A DNA stretch of 64,000 nucleotides from Euglena gracilis (lineage: Eukaryota; Euglenida; Euglenophyceae; Euglenales): the NCBI GenBank assembly GCA_039621445.1, contig CP154957.1, positions 41,504,011-41,568,010 on the forward strand. The letters are read 5' to 3'. The translations under genes were made by a program, and so were the position numbers. Positions 1 to 13,185 of this stretch are shown here, one piece after another. The notes under the pieces were generated by a model. The model ran no database searches. It was not told the origin of the DNA and saw only the letters and a list, made by a program, of their open reading frames with translations. Each line of letters begins with the position of its first letter. Position 1 is the stretch's first letter.

Positions 1-100
1 TGTGTGTGTGTGTGTGTGTGCCTGTGTGTGTGCGTGCACACGCACGCGCGAGCGCGTGTCACGGGCATGTGTGTATGCGTGGGTGGGTGAGTGTGTGCAT
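1..100. repeat. GT-rich microsatellite
   Basis: Imperfect (GT)n tract with GC-rich interruptions (cacacgcacgcgcgagcg) that starts before the window. Open frames across it are low-complexity Cys/Val runs and are not genes. Confidence 0.9.
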
Positions 101-667
101 ATGATGTGTACAGGCTTCTTTCTACCAACCCCCCCCCCCTGGGGGGTAGGTTTTGGCCCCGGTGCTTGCGAACCAAGCCAATTTTCCCTTCAAAATGGCC
201 ATTTCGTGCTCCACCCCCTGCCTGTCCATAGCATCCCCCTCCTTCCTTAAAAAAAAAAGCTAATATTTCATAATTTTTGTAGCATGAAATTCATTAAAAT
301 GTCAAAATTGTAATATAGGTCCCTTTTCCATAATAGTTTGTAGGGGAGGAATTTGCACTGTCATGCACTAACTATTGGGTGGCAACATTGATCACATACG
401 TATGCTTCGCTTCAAGCTGAGATGGCGGGTGTCAACAACACACGGTGTCTTGCACAGGTGGGGGAAGATAATTACAATAATGAATACATTGCAACTGCCC
501 AACAAATTTATCCAAACTGGATTCAGAAATACGTTTGATTTTTTATTTCGCAGAATCAAACGAAGAGGGGAAATATTCAGAATGTGTGCACCATTATTTT
601 AAAGAAAAGGTTTAAATTTACTCCTCAGGGTTGACTGTCTGGAAAAGACCTCTCCTTAATGTGTATC
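101..667. other. non-coding, no feature seen
   Basis: A C9-G6 run lies near 130-146; the rest is AT-rich sequence with short A tracts. No domain, transposon end or RNA gene was recognised. Confidence 0.5.
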
Positions 668-756
668 GGAGATACACACCGGTACACAATTTTTGTTTGC
701 CGATACACACCGATACACAAAATTTCTTTACCGATACACACCGGTACACAAAATTT
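668..756. repeat. short tandem repeat, about 26 bp unit
   Basis: About three units built on GATACACACCGGTACACAAA with small variations. A related GTGTATCGGCAAG word recurs near 3746. Confidence 0.75.
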
Positions 757-1223
757 CAAACTTCTGAAAAGTTTTCGCATCGCAGCACATGGGGAAAAAA
801 TGCAAATTGATCAGGATGAATTTGACCAACCTGGGGGTGATGTTTTTGACCAGTTTTTGGCAGTTTTTGAACTTAGTAGGATTTGAAATGTGGTTTGGGT
901 GGTTCATAATGAGTTTTTTTAAAAAATGAAATTTCCCTTTTTGTTTTTTTGATGTTTTTTCTGGCGTATTTTTTAAAAAAAATTTTGTGGTTTCGTTTTC
1001 TTAAAAAATGCCAAATATGACTCCAAGACACCTAGAGACCCCCCTCTTGGAAAGAAACTTTTGGTAGAAATGGCCCAGAAATTGCCAAAAAATGATTGAA
1101 AATGTGCATTCAAAAATTTTTCGTGCAGAAACTCGTGGGCGTTCTTTTGTCATTTTTTTTAAAAAAATTGTTGTAATTTAAAAAACTGCATCCAAAAAAA
1201 ACGAGTTGCCAAGAGTGCCTGAG

Positions 1224-1265
1224 CAGGCAGGCACTACTCCCCCCCCCGGGGGGGGTGCCTGCCTG
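1224..1265. repeat. small C/G-tract hairpin
   Basis: Inverted arms CAGGCAGGCAC and GTGCCTGCCTG enclose a C9-G8 run. The same design, arms around a C-run joined to a G-run, recurs all over the window. Confidence 0.8.
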
Positions 1266-1735
1266 GTTGTGGACCAAAAAGTGCCCCAAATGGGCCTTTC
1301 TGGCTTTTCCTTTTCCTGTTAGGCGGCCTGATTCACACTTAAGGGTTTTTCCTTTAGAATAGGCGCATTTGCGCAAATTCTTTTTACAAAACACCTGGGA
1401 CCCTGTACCCTGACACACGGAAAACAAGTTTATGAACTGTTGCAACCCTCTATTAGAGGGTTGTAACTCCAGGTGGTTTGGTATGCATTTCCTTCCCAGA
1501 TAAGAATAATGAATTGATAACATGCAAACAACAGTGACTGCCCGATCGTTTTTCTCCAAGAGCGCTGTGTTACAAGAAATCAAAATTTGGTGCATGAAAT
1601 GCCCAGAATCCGTCGGGCCGGAATTCTGTTTTTCTGGCATTCTCCACTGTGTTTCCTCGTTTTGAAAACATGCAAGTCACCAGTTTTTTGCGCATAATTT
1701 GTGGGGGTAAATCCCACTGCTTTCATGCATGTTGA

Positions 1736-2128
1736 AAGTTCAACACTTCCTGCCGCCCAAAGGAACGGGTCTGTTTCCAGCTGCCGGTTGCGGTGAACTG
1801 GCACAACGTCATCCCCTCGTCTTACGCCCCGGTTGCGGGGAATAACGTGGCCACTAACAGTGGGTGCTGTTGCACCGGGGAGGCCATGCTGGACGAAGCA
1901 TCAGCAACTGATGCGGCTGCAGCAGCAGAGCCCTAGCCGCGGGCCAGCGGCAGGGCCTTTGGGATTCTAAAATTGGTGCCGGCGGACGTGCACCGTCATC
2001 GGGTGGCTGTGTATCAACTTTCAGGGGATCCTCTGTCTCTGACTTTCCGGGGACCTGTCACTAAACCAGAATTGGCCCAATTATTGGAGGAAACGGCAAG
2101 GTCGTTGGGGTTGAGCCCCTTCCAGTGA
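1736..2128 (+). pseudogene. decayed exon-like reading frame with one internal TAG
   Basis: One frame stays open for 130 codons from 1736 to a TGA at 2126-2128 except for a single TAG at 1934-1936. Codons on both sides look protein-like, in contrast to the surrounding repeats: an Ala-rich acidic stretch before the TAG, and after it a segment containing HRHRVAVYQLSGDPLSL and an amphipathic helix-like LAQLLEETARSLGL. No domain was recognised. It may be a pseudogene piece, or two exons with the TAG in a short intron. It is followed directly by foldback repeats. Confidence 0.35.
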
Positions 2129-2178
2129 AGGTGGATGTTGCGGGGCTGAGTGATGTCCTTTTTTATTCCTCGTTCATT

Positions 2179-2310
2179 GCGCCAAAGCGTGCATGATGTT
2201 GTTCGTGGGCGCAAATGAGCAAATGAACCACTTGCGAGTTTCTGGAATTTCTGCAAGTGGTTCATTTGTGCATTTACGCCCACGAACAACGTCATGCGGG
2301 CTTTTAGCGC
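2179..2310. repeat. foldback element, about 57-bp arms
   Basis: Arms 2179-2235 and 2253-2310 are near-perfect inverted copies, both containing GTTGTTCGTGGGCG, with a loop of about 17 nt. The outer end word TTTAGCGC recurs in the hairpins at 2857-3147. Confidence 0.85.
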
Positions 2311-2385
2311 AAATAAACCAACCACCTCTGCTGCTGGAGTGTGACGGTTGTGTATTTGTCACACCAGTTGTCGCCAATTCACAAC

Positions 2386-2828
2386 CAGGCTTTTGCTTAA
2401 GGACCCCGGGGGGGGGGGGGGGTACTGGCTAGCCAATCGGCTAGACACTGGCAAAAGTGGACTAGCTAGTCCCCCTCTCCCCCCCGGGAGGGGGGGACCG
2501 GGGTCCCCCGAACAAGAAAAAAAATTTTCCTCCGGCGCTGCGCGCCGGAGGAAAAATGAGGTTTTTAACAGGTTTTTGGCTGATTTTGTTCCAAAATTCC
2601 CAAAAATGGCCAAAAACAGGCATTTTTGGCCATTTTTGGGGGTCCCAAAAAAAATTTTCGGCGCTTCGCGCCGGTCACTGGAAAAATTTTTCCACTAGCT
2701 AGCCCTGCTAGCAGACCCCCCCCCCGGGGGGGGGGTCTGCTAGAAAACCCACTAGCCAAATTTGGACTAGCTGCAGTCCAGCCCCCCCCCGGGGGGGGGG
2801 GTACTGCAATCCCTTAAGCAAAAGCCTG
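2386..2828. mobile_element. non-autonomous hAT element (MITE), 443 bp
   Basis: Perfect 17-bp terminal inverted repeats: CAGGCTTTTGCTTAAGG at the left and its complement at the right. An exact 8-bp target duplication TTCACAAC lies on both sides, diagnostic of the hAT superfamily. The interior is non-coding and rich in C-run/G-run palindromes and GGCGC-type hairpins. It shares the CAGG(G)...CTTAAG end design with copies at 6865, 19583 and 37192, so a related transposase probably moved all four. Confidence 0.9.
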
Positions 2829-2856
2829 TTCACAACCCACGCACAAAATTTGGGGG

Positions 2857-3147
2857 CATGGGCGGAAATGCGCGCATAAAATTTTGTTTTGTGCACGCTT
2901 TAACGCCCATGAACTGATCGATAAACGGTGTGACAAACCCACCAAATTATGTTTTTGGACGGCCCGCTGGTCCGTGCCGTTTCGGCCCCTTTGTCACATC
3001 GTTTATCGACCGCGTCAGTTCATGGGTGCAGAAGCATCAAGAACAATTGTGTTTATGGGCGCGAACACGCAAAAACACACAAACAAAAATTTGTTTGTGC
3101 GCCCATGAGCACAATTGTTGTTTGTGTGTGCTTTAGCGCCCATGCTT
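2857..3147. repeat. cluster of three adjacent foldback hairpins
   Basis: Three hairpins lie end to end: 2857-2911 (arms CATGGGCG / CGCCCATG), about 2912-3021 (arms around ATCGATAAACG / CGTTTATCGAC), and about 3024-3147 (arms around ACAATTGTG and GGGCGC). They share CTTTA(A/G)CGCCCATG end words with the foldback at 2179. Confidence 0.75.
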
Positions 3148-6100
3148 CTTCTTCCAGGTTCTTTGCTACAAAACTGGTTTTGCGGATTCCGTGCACAGGT
3201 TGGGTGGGAACGCCTGTCGCTTTCGCTCCTGTGAACCTAATTTCTTCCCCCCTTTGCATCCCTTGCCAAACACCCACACGCCACACCACACGAGTCACAC
3301 CCCATGACCATCACCCACACACCCCGGTACTTCCTCCCCACGCTTTGCCAAACGCTTCAAAATGACCACACTGATGCGCCGCAAGAGAAGCCGTCCAGCA
3401 ACCGAGTACACCCAGGAAAACAGCCGCAAAGAGCAAGAAGTCCAGCCAGAGAATAAATTGCTCAATTAGTTGGCCAAGCAAATTGAATTCGGATTATGCT
3501 CCCTGAACTTCGCAAAAGATTTTTTGGGCTACTGGTGAAAATTCCCTCCTCTTGGCCAAGTGGTTGTGGAATACACTGCTTATGTGCAACAGATACAATT
3601 TCAGAAGGTTCGGTATTTCTTTAAAGGCATTGCTTTGGTGACAACTTTAATTGGGCAACCCAGATCCTCGCAGTTTAGTTAATTGAGAGGTTCTGAACCA
3701 GAACTCTCCTTACTATGTATGGGCAGAAAAAATTTGTGTATTGGCGTGTATCGGCAAGAAAAAATTACCAGTACCAGTGTGCATGGGAAAATTTTTTTTG
3801 AAAATTTTCTCAATCCAAAAAAAATTGATTGTTATGATTCGACACCCGAGAGACTTTCACAATCCTCACGGTTGATGGTATGGCTTGCATGGGAATCCCC
3901 ACGGGTGTCAGGCGCTTGCTGGACGATTCCAAAAGGCAGATTGAAGGAGCAACGTGATTGAATGCTTGTTGAACGTGCCGAAAACCAAAAACATCAAGAA
4001 GGCCAAAAAAACGGATGAGGCGGGGTGTGGACATGAGCAAATGTAACCGGGCTCTGCATTTGCCATGTGAGGAAGCAGCGTCCCTCCCCCAACCACAGAA
4101 GCAGGGTGAGATTCCCTGCCACGCTTTCCGGGTTGAGCCAGTGCCACAAGAATATGTGGCAATGGTGTCAACAGATCCATTTCAGGCTGAAATTTAGGGT
4201 GATGCCGACCCCCCCACCCGGGGGTGCCTGGGCAGTCACTCCAAGGCACATCAGATTCGACCCCGGTGGGGGGAGCACGTGACCAACAATGCCTGGGCAC
4301 TCGGCCAAGGCATTTCAGGCGAAATACTTAGGCGGCCGGATTCGCAATTTCGCTTTTTTTATGGTTTTCGCATATGCACAAATTACCACAAAATATTTTT
4401 TTTGGCTGTGTAATTACAGGGGGTTTGAAAACACGGCGACAAGCGAGTGCAAAAAGCGAGCAAAATTCTGTTGTTTTATTTTTGCGGTGTGCCCCCTGGT
4501 GCTTTGGCGAAAAATGGCGTTTTTTGAGGGTCCGAAAATGGGCTCCGCACGTCGAAACCCCTGGGACCTTCCTCCCCGGAATGAAAAAGAAACAAAAAAA
4601 AACGTCAAAGAAACGCACCTTCACTGACCTTACCAAGATGCATCCCCTGTTTCACACACTTTTGGATTTTTGAAAAACGCATCACCCAACCTGTTTCCCA
4701 GAGAATTCCAGAGTGTACAAAGCTGATTGCCAAATTGGTTTCACTGGGCACACCAAAAACGAGCTGTCAATGAGAGTTTATCTTAGTTCCAATCAGCGAT
4801 GGTGCATTCTTAGAGGGAAATATGTGCGCTGCAGTTTAAACCAACCAAACCAAAATCTGACTGGGCTGACAAGTTTTCAACCAGGAAACAGGCACCAAAA
4901 ACCTCACAAACTTTTTGGCACAGCGACCAATAATTTTGGGAGATTCTGGGGAAGTGGGAATCAACTTTCCCATTTGAGAGGGGAAGCGGTTTTTACCCTC
5001 GACTTGTGGATACTTAAAAAGCCCTTTGTTCTGGAACACTTTATGCTGTGGTGTATCCCTGAAGAGGTGCTGATTACGTCCGTTTTAGTGTGTGGTGACT
5101 AGAGTCAGATCCCGATTGACTTAGCCATCCACAGTATTCACTAAGCGACCCGTGGGGGATTCCTGGGCAAAAAAAAAAAACACCCCAGGGTTCCTCTCAT
5201 TTCCGTGCTCAAAATGTATCCGTATTTCCCGTGATTTTCCGTGAATTTGTGCGAATTTCCTTTTTTATTTTTTACTTTCACTGCCACATTCCATTCTGCA
5301 CCGGAGCCAATTATTGCTCCAACTGAAGCCAGTTCTGAATGCTTGACACCCAGAGTTGGCACCTTGCAATCCATCTGAATGCATGCCACAACGTGGGACT
5401 TCCCTTGCACCCACACAATGATCATATACAGGGATTTTCCCACCAAAAAAAAAACGAATGAAAAAAACCTGTTTGCATGCCCAGAGCTATCAGTCGACTC
5501 ATCACTTCCTACCCAAACCTGTAAGTGAAAATTGAAATTGTTCAAAATGGAGGGGGGGGAACCTTTTGCACTGAAAAATTTTTCTTGACTGCCCAAAATG
5601 TGTCGCCAGAACCTTGTCGTTGGACCGATTAAGCCATTGACTTTTGTGGATGGAGCCTGGGAGGAAAGGTAAAAGACAGTTTTCAGGAAAAAAACCACAC
5701 ACCTGAGAAATCCAATTTGGAAGACATTTTTGTTGTTCAGAAAGGCAAAGAATTTGCGCATCGTCCCATCAAAAATGTGCGAAAACATGCAAAATGCATG
5801 CAAAAAAAAGACAAAAACCTGAGCCTGAACCTCCACCTCATCCGTGAATTTCCGTGAAAATGGCCTTCCACCCATTTCCATGATCTTCCATGAATTTCTG
5901 TTTATTTCCTTTTCAGGAAATGGGAGGATCCCTGAACCCACCCACCCACCCACTTTTATCAAAAATACACACACCACAGCACCCCCCCCATTCGCTGCCC
6001 ACTCACTCAACCCTAATCATCCAAAGTTGGCCAAAAACCTTTTAAATAAACTGGCCTCCAGTTGCTGGGGAGGCCCCCATGTTGGCCACCATCTATCTGG

Positions 6101-6864
6101 ATCAACTACTGCTGGGGTCGAGTACTGCCCCAGCAGAAGCCTTCAACGGCCAGCCGATGACAACCTGAACTGTGATGATGCAGCCATTGGTGGTTGTGGC
6201 ACTGGTTGGATGGTGGGCAGAAATGCTGTACACTTGGAAATGATAAGGAAGGAGGGGAAGCCTCAGGTTCGTGGCCTGTGTTGGCCCGTCTTGGCTTCTT
6301 TCACGTCCCAGACTCACCAGGCCGGCAAGGACACCGACACACCCAGGGCCATACCTGCAAAGCAAACTTAAACGAGGTTAAAACGGCTTTAATGGTTGCC
6401 GTACTCTTCAGCTGCCTCCTGACTGCATTCCACCGCTACAAATCAGCGTACCCATGTGGCAGACACATGTCCTTCATAGGCAGCCAACATCTTCTTGTGG
6501 CAAATTAACACATCAGGCAGATTCCTCACTTAGAATAGCCTCAAGCCAGTCGGCTACCTCCTCACAACAAAAGCCCCTCGGGACCATCTCCAAAACTGCT
6601 TATTTGGGCTCTTGGATGGTTCACAAGAGAGGACAAAGACAGCTCCCTCTGGGGCCAGAAACAAGGTGATGGAAAAGGACACACAAATTCTCATTGGGAA
6701 AGCACACCTCCCAGTGGTTTGGCGCTTAAAGAAGACATTTTGGGGGGGTTCTGGTACATAATGCTACAATTTACAGAGATGATCCACCAACTGCAAGAAA
6801 AAATTGATAATTTCGAAGCCAGGCAAGCCTGCGAGGAAGAGAGGAGTCGGAGGTGTACGCGAAC
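3148..6864. other. non-coding, no firm feature
   Basis: Unique-looking sequence with short T and A runs and a few C/G runs (4210, 4265). The longest frame (5141-6010, minus) has no recognisable domain. I see no transposon ends or RNA genes. Confidence 0.4.
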
Positions 6865-7182
6865 CAGGGCGGTCCTTAAGCAAATTAAAAAAAAAAAACT
6901 CCACTGTCCCAGCACACTCAGTGAAAAATATACAGGAAAATGGGCAAGAAATTTTGGTATTTTTCAGCGAGAACAGGTCGACATCGGGGGAAAAATTGAT
7001 TCCTGGCACCCTTGGCCCATCGTCCATCCACCCAAATCATCAAAAACTGTGTTTTTTGACTGTTTAATTTTTGCCCCCGTTCAAATCCCAGTCTGGCCCT
7101 TAGCCGGCCCTTTGGCCGAAAGGGGGGGGCGGTCCTTAAAGAAATAAAAAAAAAACTTTACTGTCCCTTAAGGACCGCCCTG
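6865..7182. mobile_element. non-autonomous hAT element (MITE), 318 bp
   Basis: Perfect 16-bp terminal inverted repeats, CAGGGCGGTCCTTAAG at 6865 and its complement ending at 7182. The 8-bp flanks are ACGCGAAC and ACGCAAAC (7 of 8 match), a slightly decayed target duplication. No coding capacity. Confidence 0.88.
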
Positions 7183-9820
7183 ACGCAAACTATCTTCGAG
7201 AAAAGTATAAAGCAAAATGGATTAAAGAATTTTGGGGGATTCGGAATGCAATTTTCTTTTGGGGAGGGGACGCAACATGGACCCTCAAAATGCGATGCAA
7301 AAAACGCAAAAAAGCAAATCAAAAAATGCAAAAAAATGCAAAAAAAAAAATGCAAATCACATGCAAATGAGTTCTTCAGGAGCTCCCCGGGATGTACGCC
7401 TTTATGCTGGAGGGGCTTGAAAAAAATTTTCACTTCTCCGCGGAAAATTTTCATGATGCGTCCATTCTTTAATGCATCTTGGTCAGATTTTGGGGCATTT
7501 CCAAATGCATGCAGTATGTTTGTCAGAAAGCAGGGGTTTTCTTAAGGACCCCGGGCGGGCCTGCAGGCCGGCTGGAAAAAAGTGCTGGGTGGAATAAAAG
7601 TGCTGGCTGGACCCTCCCTAGGAGGTGGGGGTCCGGGGGGGGGGGGTCCGGCCGACTGGCAGCTGGACCCAGCGGGTAACCCAGAAACAGACAAAAAAAA
7701 CACAAATCCAGCCGGTTGCCATCAGGAACATTTTAAAAGCACCTTAAAAAACCTTTACAAAAAAACCTTTAAAACCTTTGGAAAAATACCTAAAAAAAAA
7801 TAAATAAAATTCGTCCTGGAAATTTTTTTGAATTTTGAGCAAAAAAAAGTCGCAAAATCTCGGCAAAAAAACAGTCCAACTCCAGGAAAAAATATTTCAG
7901 GCATCGCTGAAACATCTTCCATCCACCCAAAGCTCCAAAAAAGCTTTGGGTTTTTTTTTTTGATTTTCAACCCGGACCAACGTTGGTTCCATGCCCGAAT
8001 GGCTCGTTGACCGCCCTTGGAAAACAAACAATTCAAAAGTTCCTAAATTGCCTTAAAAAAACCTCCAAAAATTTTTGAAAAATTTCGCCTCAAAAAATGT
8101 CTGGTTGCCATTTTAGCTAAAATTTGGAGGTGAAAACCTAAAAGCCACCCCAAAAAAATGCAATTCTTGGCCATTTTTGACCGCCCTTTTCCAAAAAAAA
8201 ATTAACCTCAACTTTTAACCGTCAACCTTCAATTGCTTTTGTTTTCTTGCACCAAGAAACAGGGTTGATAGAAGATATTTGCCTCGTTTCTCTCCTGTTC
8301 TTGCCATCTGTACTGGGTTCTCATCACATGGTGATGACCACTCCCCATCCCTTCTGGGGAGCAGTACATTTTAATTCAAAAGCAATGTCTGCCATTCCTC
8401 TCCCAACCTCTCCTGCCTGCCTTCCCCACTCTGGATAAATCCCCCACCTCTTGCAAAACCTTTTATCACGACCTTCTCTGGAGTGCCCCACTCATAACCC
8501 AAAACCCACAAGGGAGGGGGACACTCTTCCATTTCTCCAATGAGCACCGATTCAGAGGGCCAATTTTCCTTTTGTGCCTTTGCTTGCACATCCCCTTGGT
8601 GACCCTGTTTATCCTCATAGAGCCACCCCCTTCAAATTACAGAACCCCCAAATCATACAACCACCAGGGCCTTGAAATCACCCCCCTCCCCGAGTACAGA
8701 ACCGGGGGGTGGGGGGGGGGGGGGGCAGGCCGCTGTTGGACGTCTTTTGGCCAATGTTTTACAAGAGAATAAAAGGAATTTGGCTTGGAGATCACCATAA
8801 CTCATTGTATCTCACCAGAACGCTTTCAGAGCTGGAGTTTAGCTTTTTCACCCAACATGACATTATCACGAAATTTTTGATTAAACCAAAGAGTCTCCAA
8901 AAAAATGCATTTTGGAAGGATCTTCTTATGTAAACTGTGAACCCTTCGGAACCCTTCAGAAGGAGAGGACCGTGAGTTCAACATTGAGGTCAGGGGTTTT
9001 CTTAACCCCCCCCCCCGCGGGGGGTCCTGCAGGCCGGCTGGAAAAAAAGCAGGTCTGGTTGGGGGGAAAAGTGGTGGCTGGACCCCTGGGGATCTGGCCG
9101 GCTGGCAACTGGACCTGGCGGGTACCCCCAAAAAAGCCAAAAAATCCAAATCCAGATAGGTCAGGATTTTTAGCCAATGATTTAAGGCCAAAAAGTCAAA
9201 ACCCAAAAAAAAATTCAAAACAGATTGTTGGCCATTTTTATCGTTTATTTCAAAACTTTCTGCACTTTATGCCAAAAACTGTTTCAGGCCAGCCTGGCTT
9301 TGCTGGGTTGGCCTGAAATTCTTCCACCTGTGTGCAATTTCCCACCTCCCCTTTGGCAAGTTTTGTTTATTTCCAAAATTTGAGCAAATTATTTTTTTCT
9401 TCAAAAAAGAACGTACATTGTTATGCAATCCACCGATGTGTTTTCCCATCAAAAGCATCATTTTTTTTATCTCTACTCGGTGACCCCACCAGGGGTCCAG
9501 CTAGCCGCACCTTTTTTCTCAGCCAGCAGCTCCAGCCAGGCTGCGCACCCCCCACAGGGGGGGGGGGCATCCGCTGGTCAAAAACTGCACTGCAAAAAAA
9601 TGAAAAAAAGTGATAATTAAAAAAATGACAAAAAACAAATTAAAATGGTGAGAATGTTCAGAGATAATCAAATGAAACCAAACTCACGAAACAAACGTTC
9701 AGCACGAAGTTGATCAGAGGCTGATTTCCACGTAGCTGCAACTACAGACACTCATCAGGAACAAAAAGCTTTATTAAAAAAAAATTCTACCTCTTCCACA
9801 TGCAAAGTTTGAGAAGAAGT
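7183..9820. other. non-coding, A-rich, with two one-ended repeat copies
   Basis: Near 7290-7370 there is a degenerate (GCAAAAAAT)n array. Two same-orientation copies of about 170 bp begin at 7534 and 8991 with CAGGGGTTTTCTTAA followed by a GCAGGCCGGCTGG block. They look like left ends of the hAT-type elements, but no matching right ends were found. The remainder shows nothing. Confidence 0.5.
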
Positions 9821-9965
9821 TCAGCTCAAGGTTTTGCAGAGCCAAAGGTTGGCGTATAATGCGCTTTTCACCTCCTTGGTCAGGTGACTGTTGCAACTGT
9901 CGTAGACGATCAGCCCACACCCCTCCATCACAGGGAAACACTTTTGCCACAAAACCTTATGCGTG
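9821..9965 (-). pseudogene. pogo-type transposase fragment
   Basis: On the minus strand a short frame reads GLIVYDSCNSHLTKEVKSAL. This matches the second catalytic-aspartate block of pogo/Tigger (DDE_1) transposases: hydrophobic strand, Asp-Ser, then a Ser-His-Leu-Thr helix start. Upstream the frame runs into a poly-Phe artefact of the A-rich repeat. No other transposase blocks were found nearby, so this is a relic or an isolated exon. Unlike the pogo copy at 41763-43617, it keeps the second Asp. Confidence 0.5.
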
Positions 9966-10401
9966 CTGCCATGAAAAAGGGAAAAAGGGAAAAAAAAGGG
10001 AGAAATGCAACAACGAAATGCAAGGAAAAAAAAGAGTGAAAAAAAAAAGAATATTACAGAGAAGGAGGCAATGGATATAGAAACTTTTCGCAGGGCAGGT
10101 TTTGAGACTGGTTGGGACAGACGTTGTTGACGCGCCACATCAAATTGGAATGCAAGATTTTTTGAAGACGAAGAAAGCAATGTCTCTGGAAAAGTCGGAA
10201 GAAAAAAAGTCCTAGAAAAAAAGATAAAAAAAAAAAAAAAAAAAAAAAAAACAAAATCTTCAAAAAAATCGAAAGGGCCAGGAGGAAGGGGACAGGGGAT
10301 AAGGCGAGGATGTAAAGGGAAAAAAGGGGCTGGAGAAAGTAAAAAAAAAGAAAAACAGAAAAGATGAGCTATGAAAAGTGAGAAAAAAGAAAAAAACGAT
10401 G

Positions 10402-10441
<40 letters not shown>

Positions 10442-10446
10442 TCGCC

Positions 10447-10478
<32 letters not shown>

Positions 10479-10480
10479 CC
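9966..10480. repeat. A-rich low-complexity tract
   Basis: Long A homopolymers at 10227-10250, 10400-10438 and 10447-10475, with purine-rich sequence between. The long minus-strand frame through it is poly-Phe and not a gene. Confidence 0.9.
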
Positions 10481-11399
10481 CAAATAAAAACTGAGAAACT
10501 GACCAACCAATTCACGTCCTAAAGGAGATATAGGGCACTGATTAATCCTTGACACCATGGCAGACTTGGATGTGTGGGATTCCCCCCCAAGACTAGGAAG
10601 ATCCAACAAATCTCACCAGGGGTTCCTGCTTCTTGGCACCAAGCATGAAAACGCCAAAAATTTCCACTTTGGCTATTCGCACAGATCAGGGAAAGATTTG
10701 GTTGCATTCTAAAGAAACAAGGGCGGATTTGGACTTCCACAAAAAAAAATCGGCCGAACCATGCCTAAAGTTTAGGTCTGTTTTTGGGGTCCATATTTTA
10801 AATCTGGGCTGGTCCATGGAAAATTTTAAACAAAATGAAACATGACTGACGAGGCTGTAACATAGGACTGTACAAGACAAACAAAAATTTGCGGACCCCC
10901 TCAACACCATCAAGCACACAACCAAAAAACAGAAACACAATCCTGACAATCCCCAAAACATACCTTGACGAAATTCCACAAAAATCAAAACACAAACCAC
11001 AGCAGCAAATCAACAACAACCCAAGGCAAAAAAACAAACCAACGAACACCTGGTTGTTTTTGGGGTTGACTGTTCAGTGCCTAAACGTCCAAAATTTGAC
11101 CGGTTGAGAATTTCATGGGACTTCATGGTCATAGAAATGCCGTGCGGTGGGATCCCGTTCGATCCTTGATCATAACCCAATCTTAGATCACCGCACACAA
11201 CCATCGGTTTCATCAATTTCGAATTAAGTTGGGGGGACAGTCTCCCAGGCAAAAAATCCTAAACTGAGCTCAAAACATGCATGTGATGGAAGGCCGAAAA
11301 GATTAGACACTCTTTCAATTTTCGGTGACTTTCAGTGATTTTACGGTCTTTTCTGAAATGCTAATGTTAACCCGGTTTTGACCCAAAGTCAATGGGTTG

Positions 11400-12420
11400 G
11401 CGGCCCAAAACGGGGTGCTGGAGGGTCGAAAAACGCCCATTTTCGGCTCAAAAACAGTTTTTCCGGGTCCGGGAGGCCAAAAACAACGTTTCGGGGGAAA
11501 TTTTTTTGATTTTTTTCGACTTTTTTGACCCTTTTTTTTGACCCAAAGTCCATTGGTTTCGGGCCCAAAACGGGGGGGGGGGGGGGGGGGTCAAAAAAGG
11601 CTCATTTTCGGCTCAGAAACCGTGCTTTGGCGAAGATTTAAGACTTAAGTCCTAAATCTTCGCCCAAACACGGTTTCAAACCAAGAACAGTGTTTTGGGC
11701 CAAGGTTTTAGGGGGGCCTGGGGGCGACCACGGCACCTTTGGCGCCGCGGTCCTTGCCCCCAGGCTCCCCCCAACACTTGGCCTAAACACAATTCCTGTC
11801 ACAAAAACACTTTTTCCGGGTCCGGGAGGCCAAAAAACATGATTTTGGGCCAATAATTTTTTTCGATTTTTTTGGATTTTTTTCGACTTTTTTGTCCGAA
11901 AACAGCTGAGTCTGACAGTGGAAAAAGTGTTCAAAATGTCCCAAATCGGCCGAAAATCGGCCGTATCTCGGGCTAGGCGGGGAATTGCGTGGAAATCAAA
12001 ATACCTGTAGATAGGGCGTTCCAAGGGCTCAATTTAGGTCTCCGGACATTTCCTTTGGGTTTGCATAATTTTCGACATATTTTGAAAATATCGATTTTTG
12101 GGGGGCTCATCCAGGGGGCAGGGCCAATCCTACCCAGTTTGGACCCCTTTGCGCGTGAATAACTCGGGCCTGGCGGGGACTTGGGGGTCAACCCAGGGTG
12201 ATTCGGAAACTAGGAATCCAGTCCCTCGTGACTGGAAAAAAAATTCCGGGAACGGGTCTGGGATCATGATGATAATCCGTCGGTTCCCAAGGTGGCCCCG
12301 ACTAGGGGGGGGGGGGAGTTCGACCCCCCCCTTTTCCCCAGTGGTAAGCTTCGCTCTTACCCATAAAGGGATAAGAGCTCAGTGAACCCTCTAATGGTGG
12401 GACCTCTCCACTGGACCCCC
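11400..12420. repeat. dispersed repeat family D, copy 1
   Basis: It begins with a 140-170 bp tandem unit recognised by CATTTTCGGCTCAAAAACAG, GTCCGGGAGGCC and TTTTTTCGACTTTTTTGACCC. It continues through CGTATCTCGGGCTAGGCGGGG, GGGCGTTCCAAGGGCT and GGTCTCCGGACATTTCC, and ends with GCGTGAATAACTCGGGCCTGG and the hairpin AAGCTTCGCTCTTACCC...GGGATAAGAGCTC. Copies lie at 25730-27300 and 30810-32660. No coding frame is conserved. Confidence 0.8.
11686..11792. repeat. long GC-rich hairpin, copy 1
   Basis: Arms running AACAGTGTTTTGGGCCAAG ... CTTGGCCTAAACACAATT fold around a central GGCGCC core. A cleaner copy is at 30482-30592. A second short hairpin with AAGATTTAAGACTTAAG lies just upstream in both copies. 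Confidence 0.8.
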
Positions 12421-12857
12421 TTTTTCTCAATTGGGGGGGGGTTCTATTGGGGGGTACTTCCAACTTTTGGGGGGGGGGTCTGAAAATTGAAGGAAAAAAA
12501 CTGAATCTTGAAAAACCGGGGTGTTGGTGAATCATACAAAAAATTGTCCATGATGATGGAAAATATTGGAAATGACTTTAAAATTCGCCGAAAATGTTCA
12601 AAAATTACCCCATTTTGGACATTTTCTTTGGCTGACTTGGGCCGTCCAAAAAAGTTCCCTCCCAGCCGCGGGCCATTCTTTATTGGGGGGGGGGGCAAAA
12701 AAATTTCCCAAGCCGTTTTCTCAAATTTGGGAGGGTTCAATTAGGGGGAGGGGTAGGAAGACCAGTTGGCCGAAGACATTGGGTTAAACAACTTCTGTCC
12801 TCCTTTGGGAGGGGAGGCGCACGTCCAAGGCTGCAATATATACACGTGCGTGTATAT

Positions 12858-13185
<328 letters not shown>

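Noticed and set aside
5141-6010. 289-aa minus-strand frame
   Set aside because: It is the longest frame in the left 9 kb, but composition follows local T-rich sequence, no domain or exon pattern is recognisable, and no related copy helps. Not annotated as a gene.
9966-10609. 262-aa minus-strand frame rich in Phe
   Set aside because: Product of A homopolymers; only its last 48 residues (9821-9965) look like protein.
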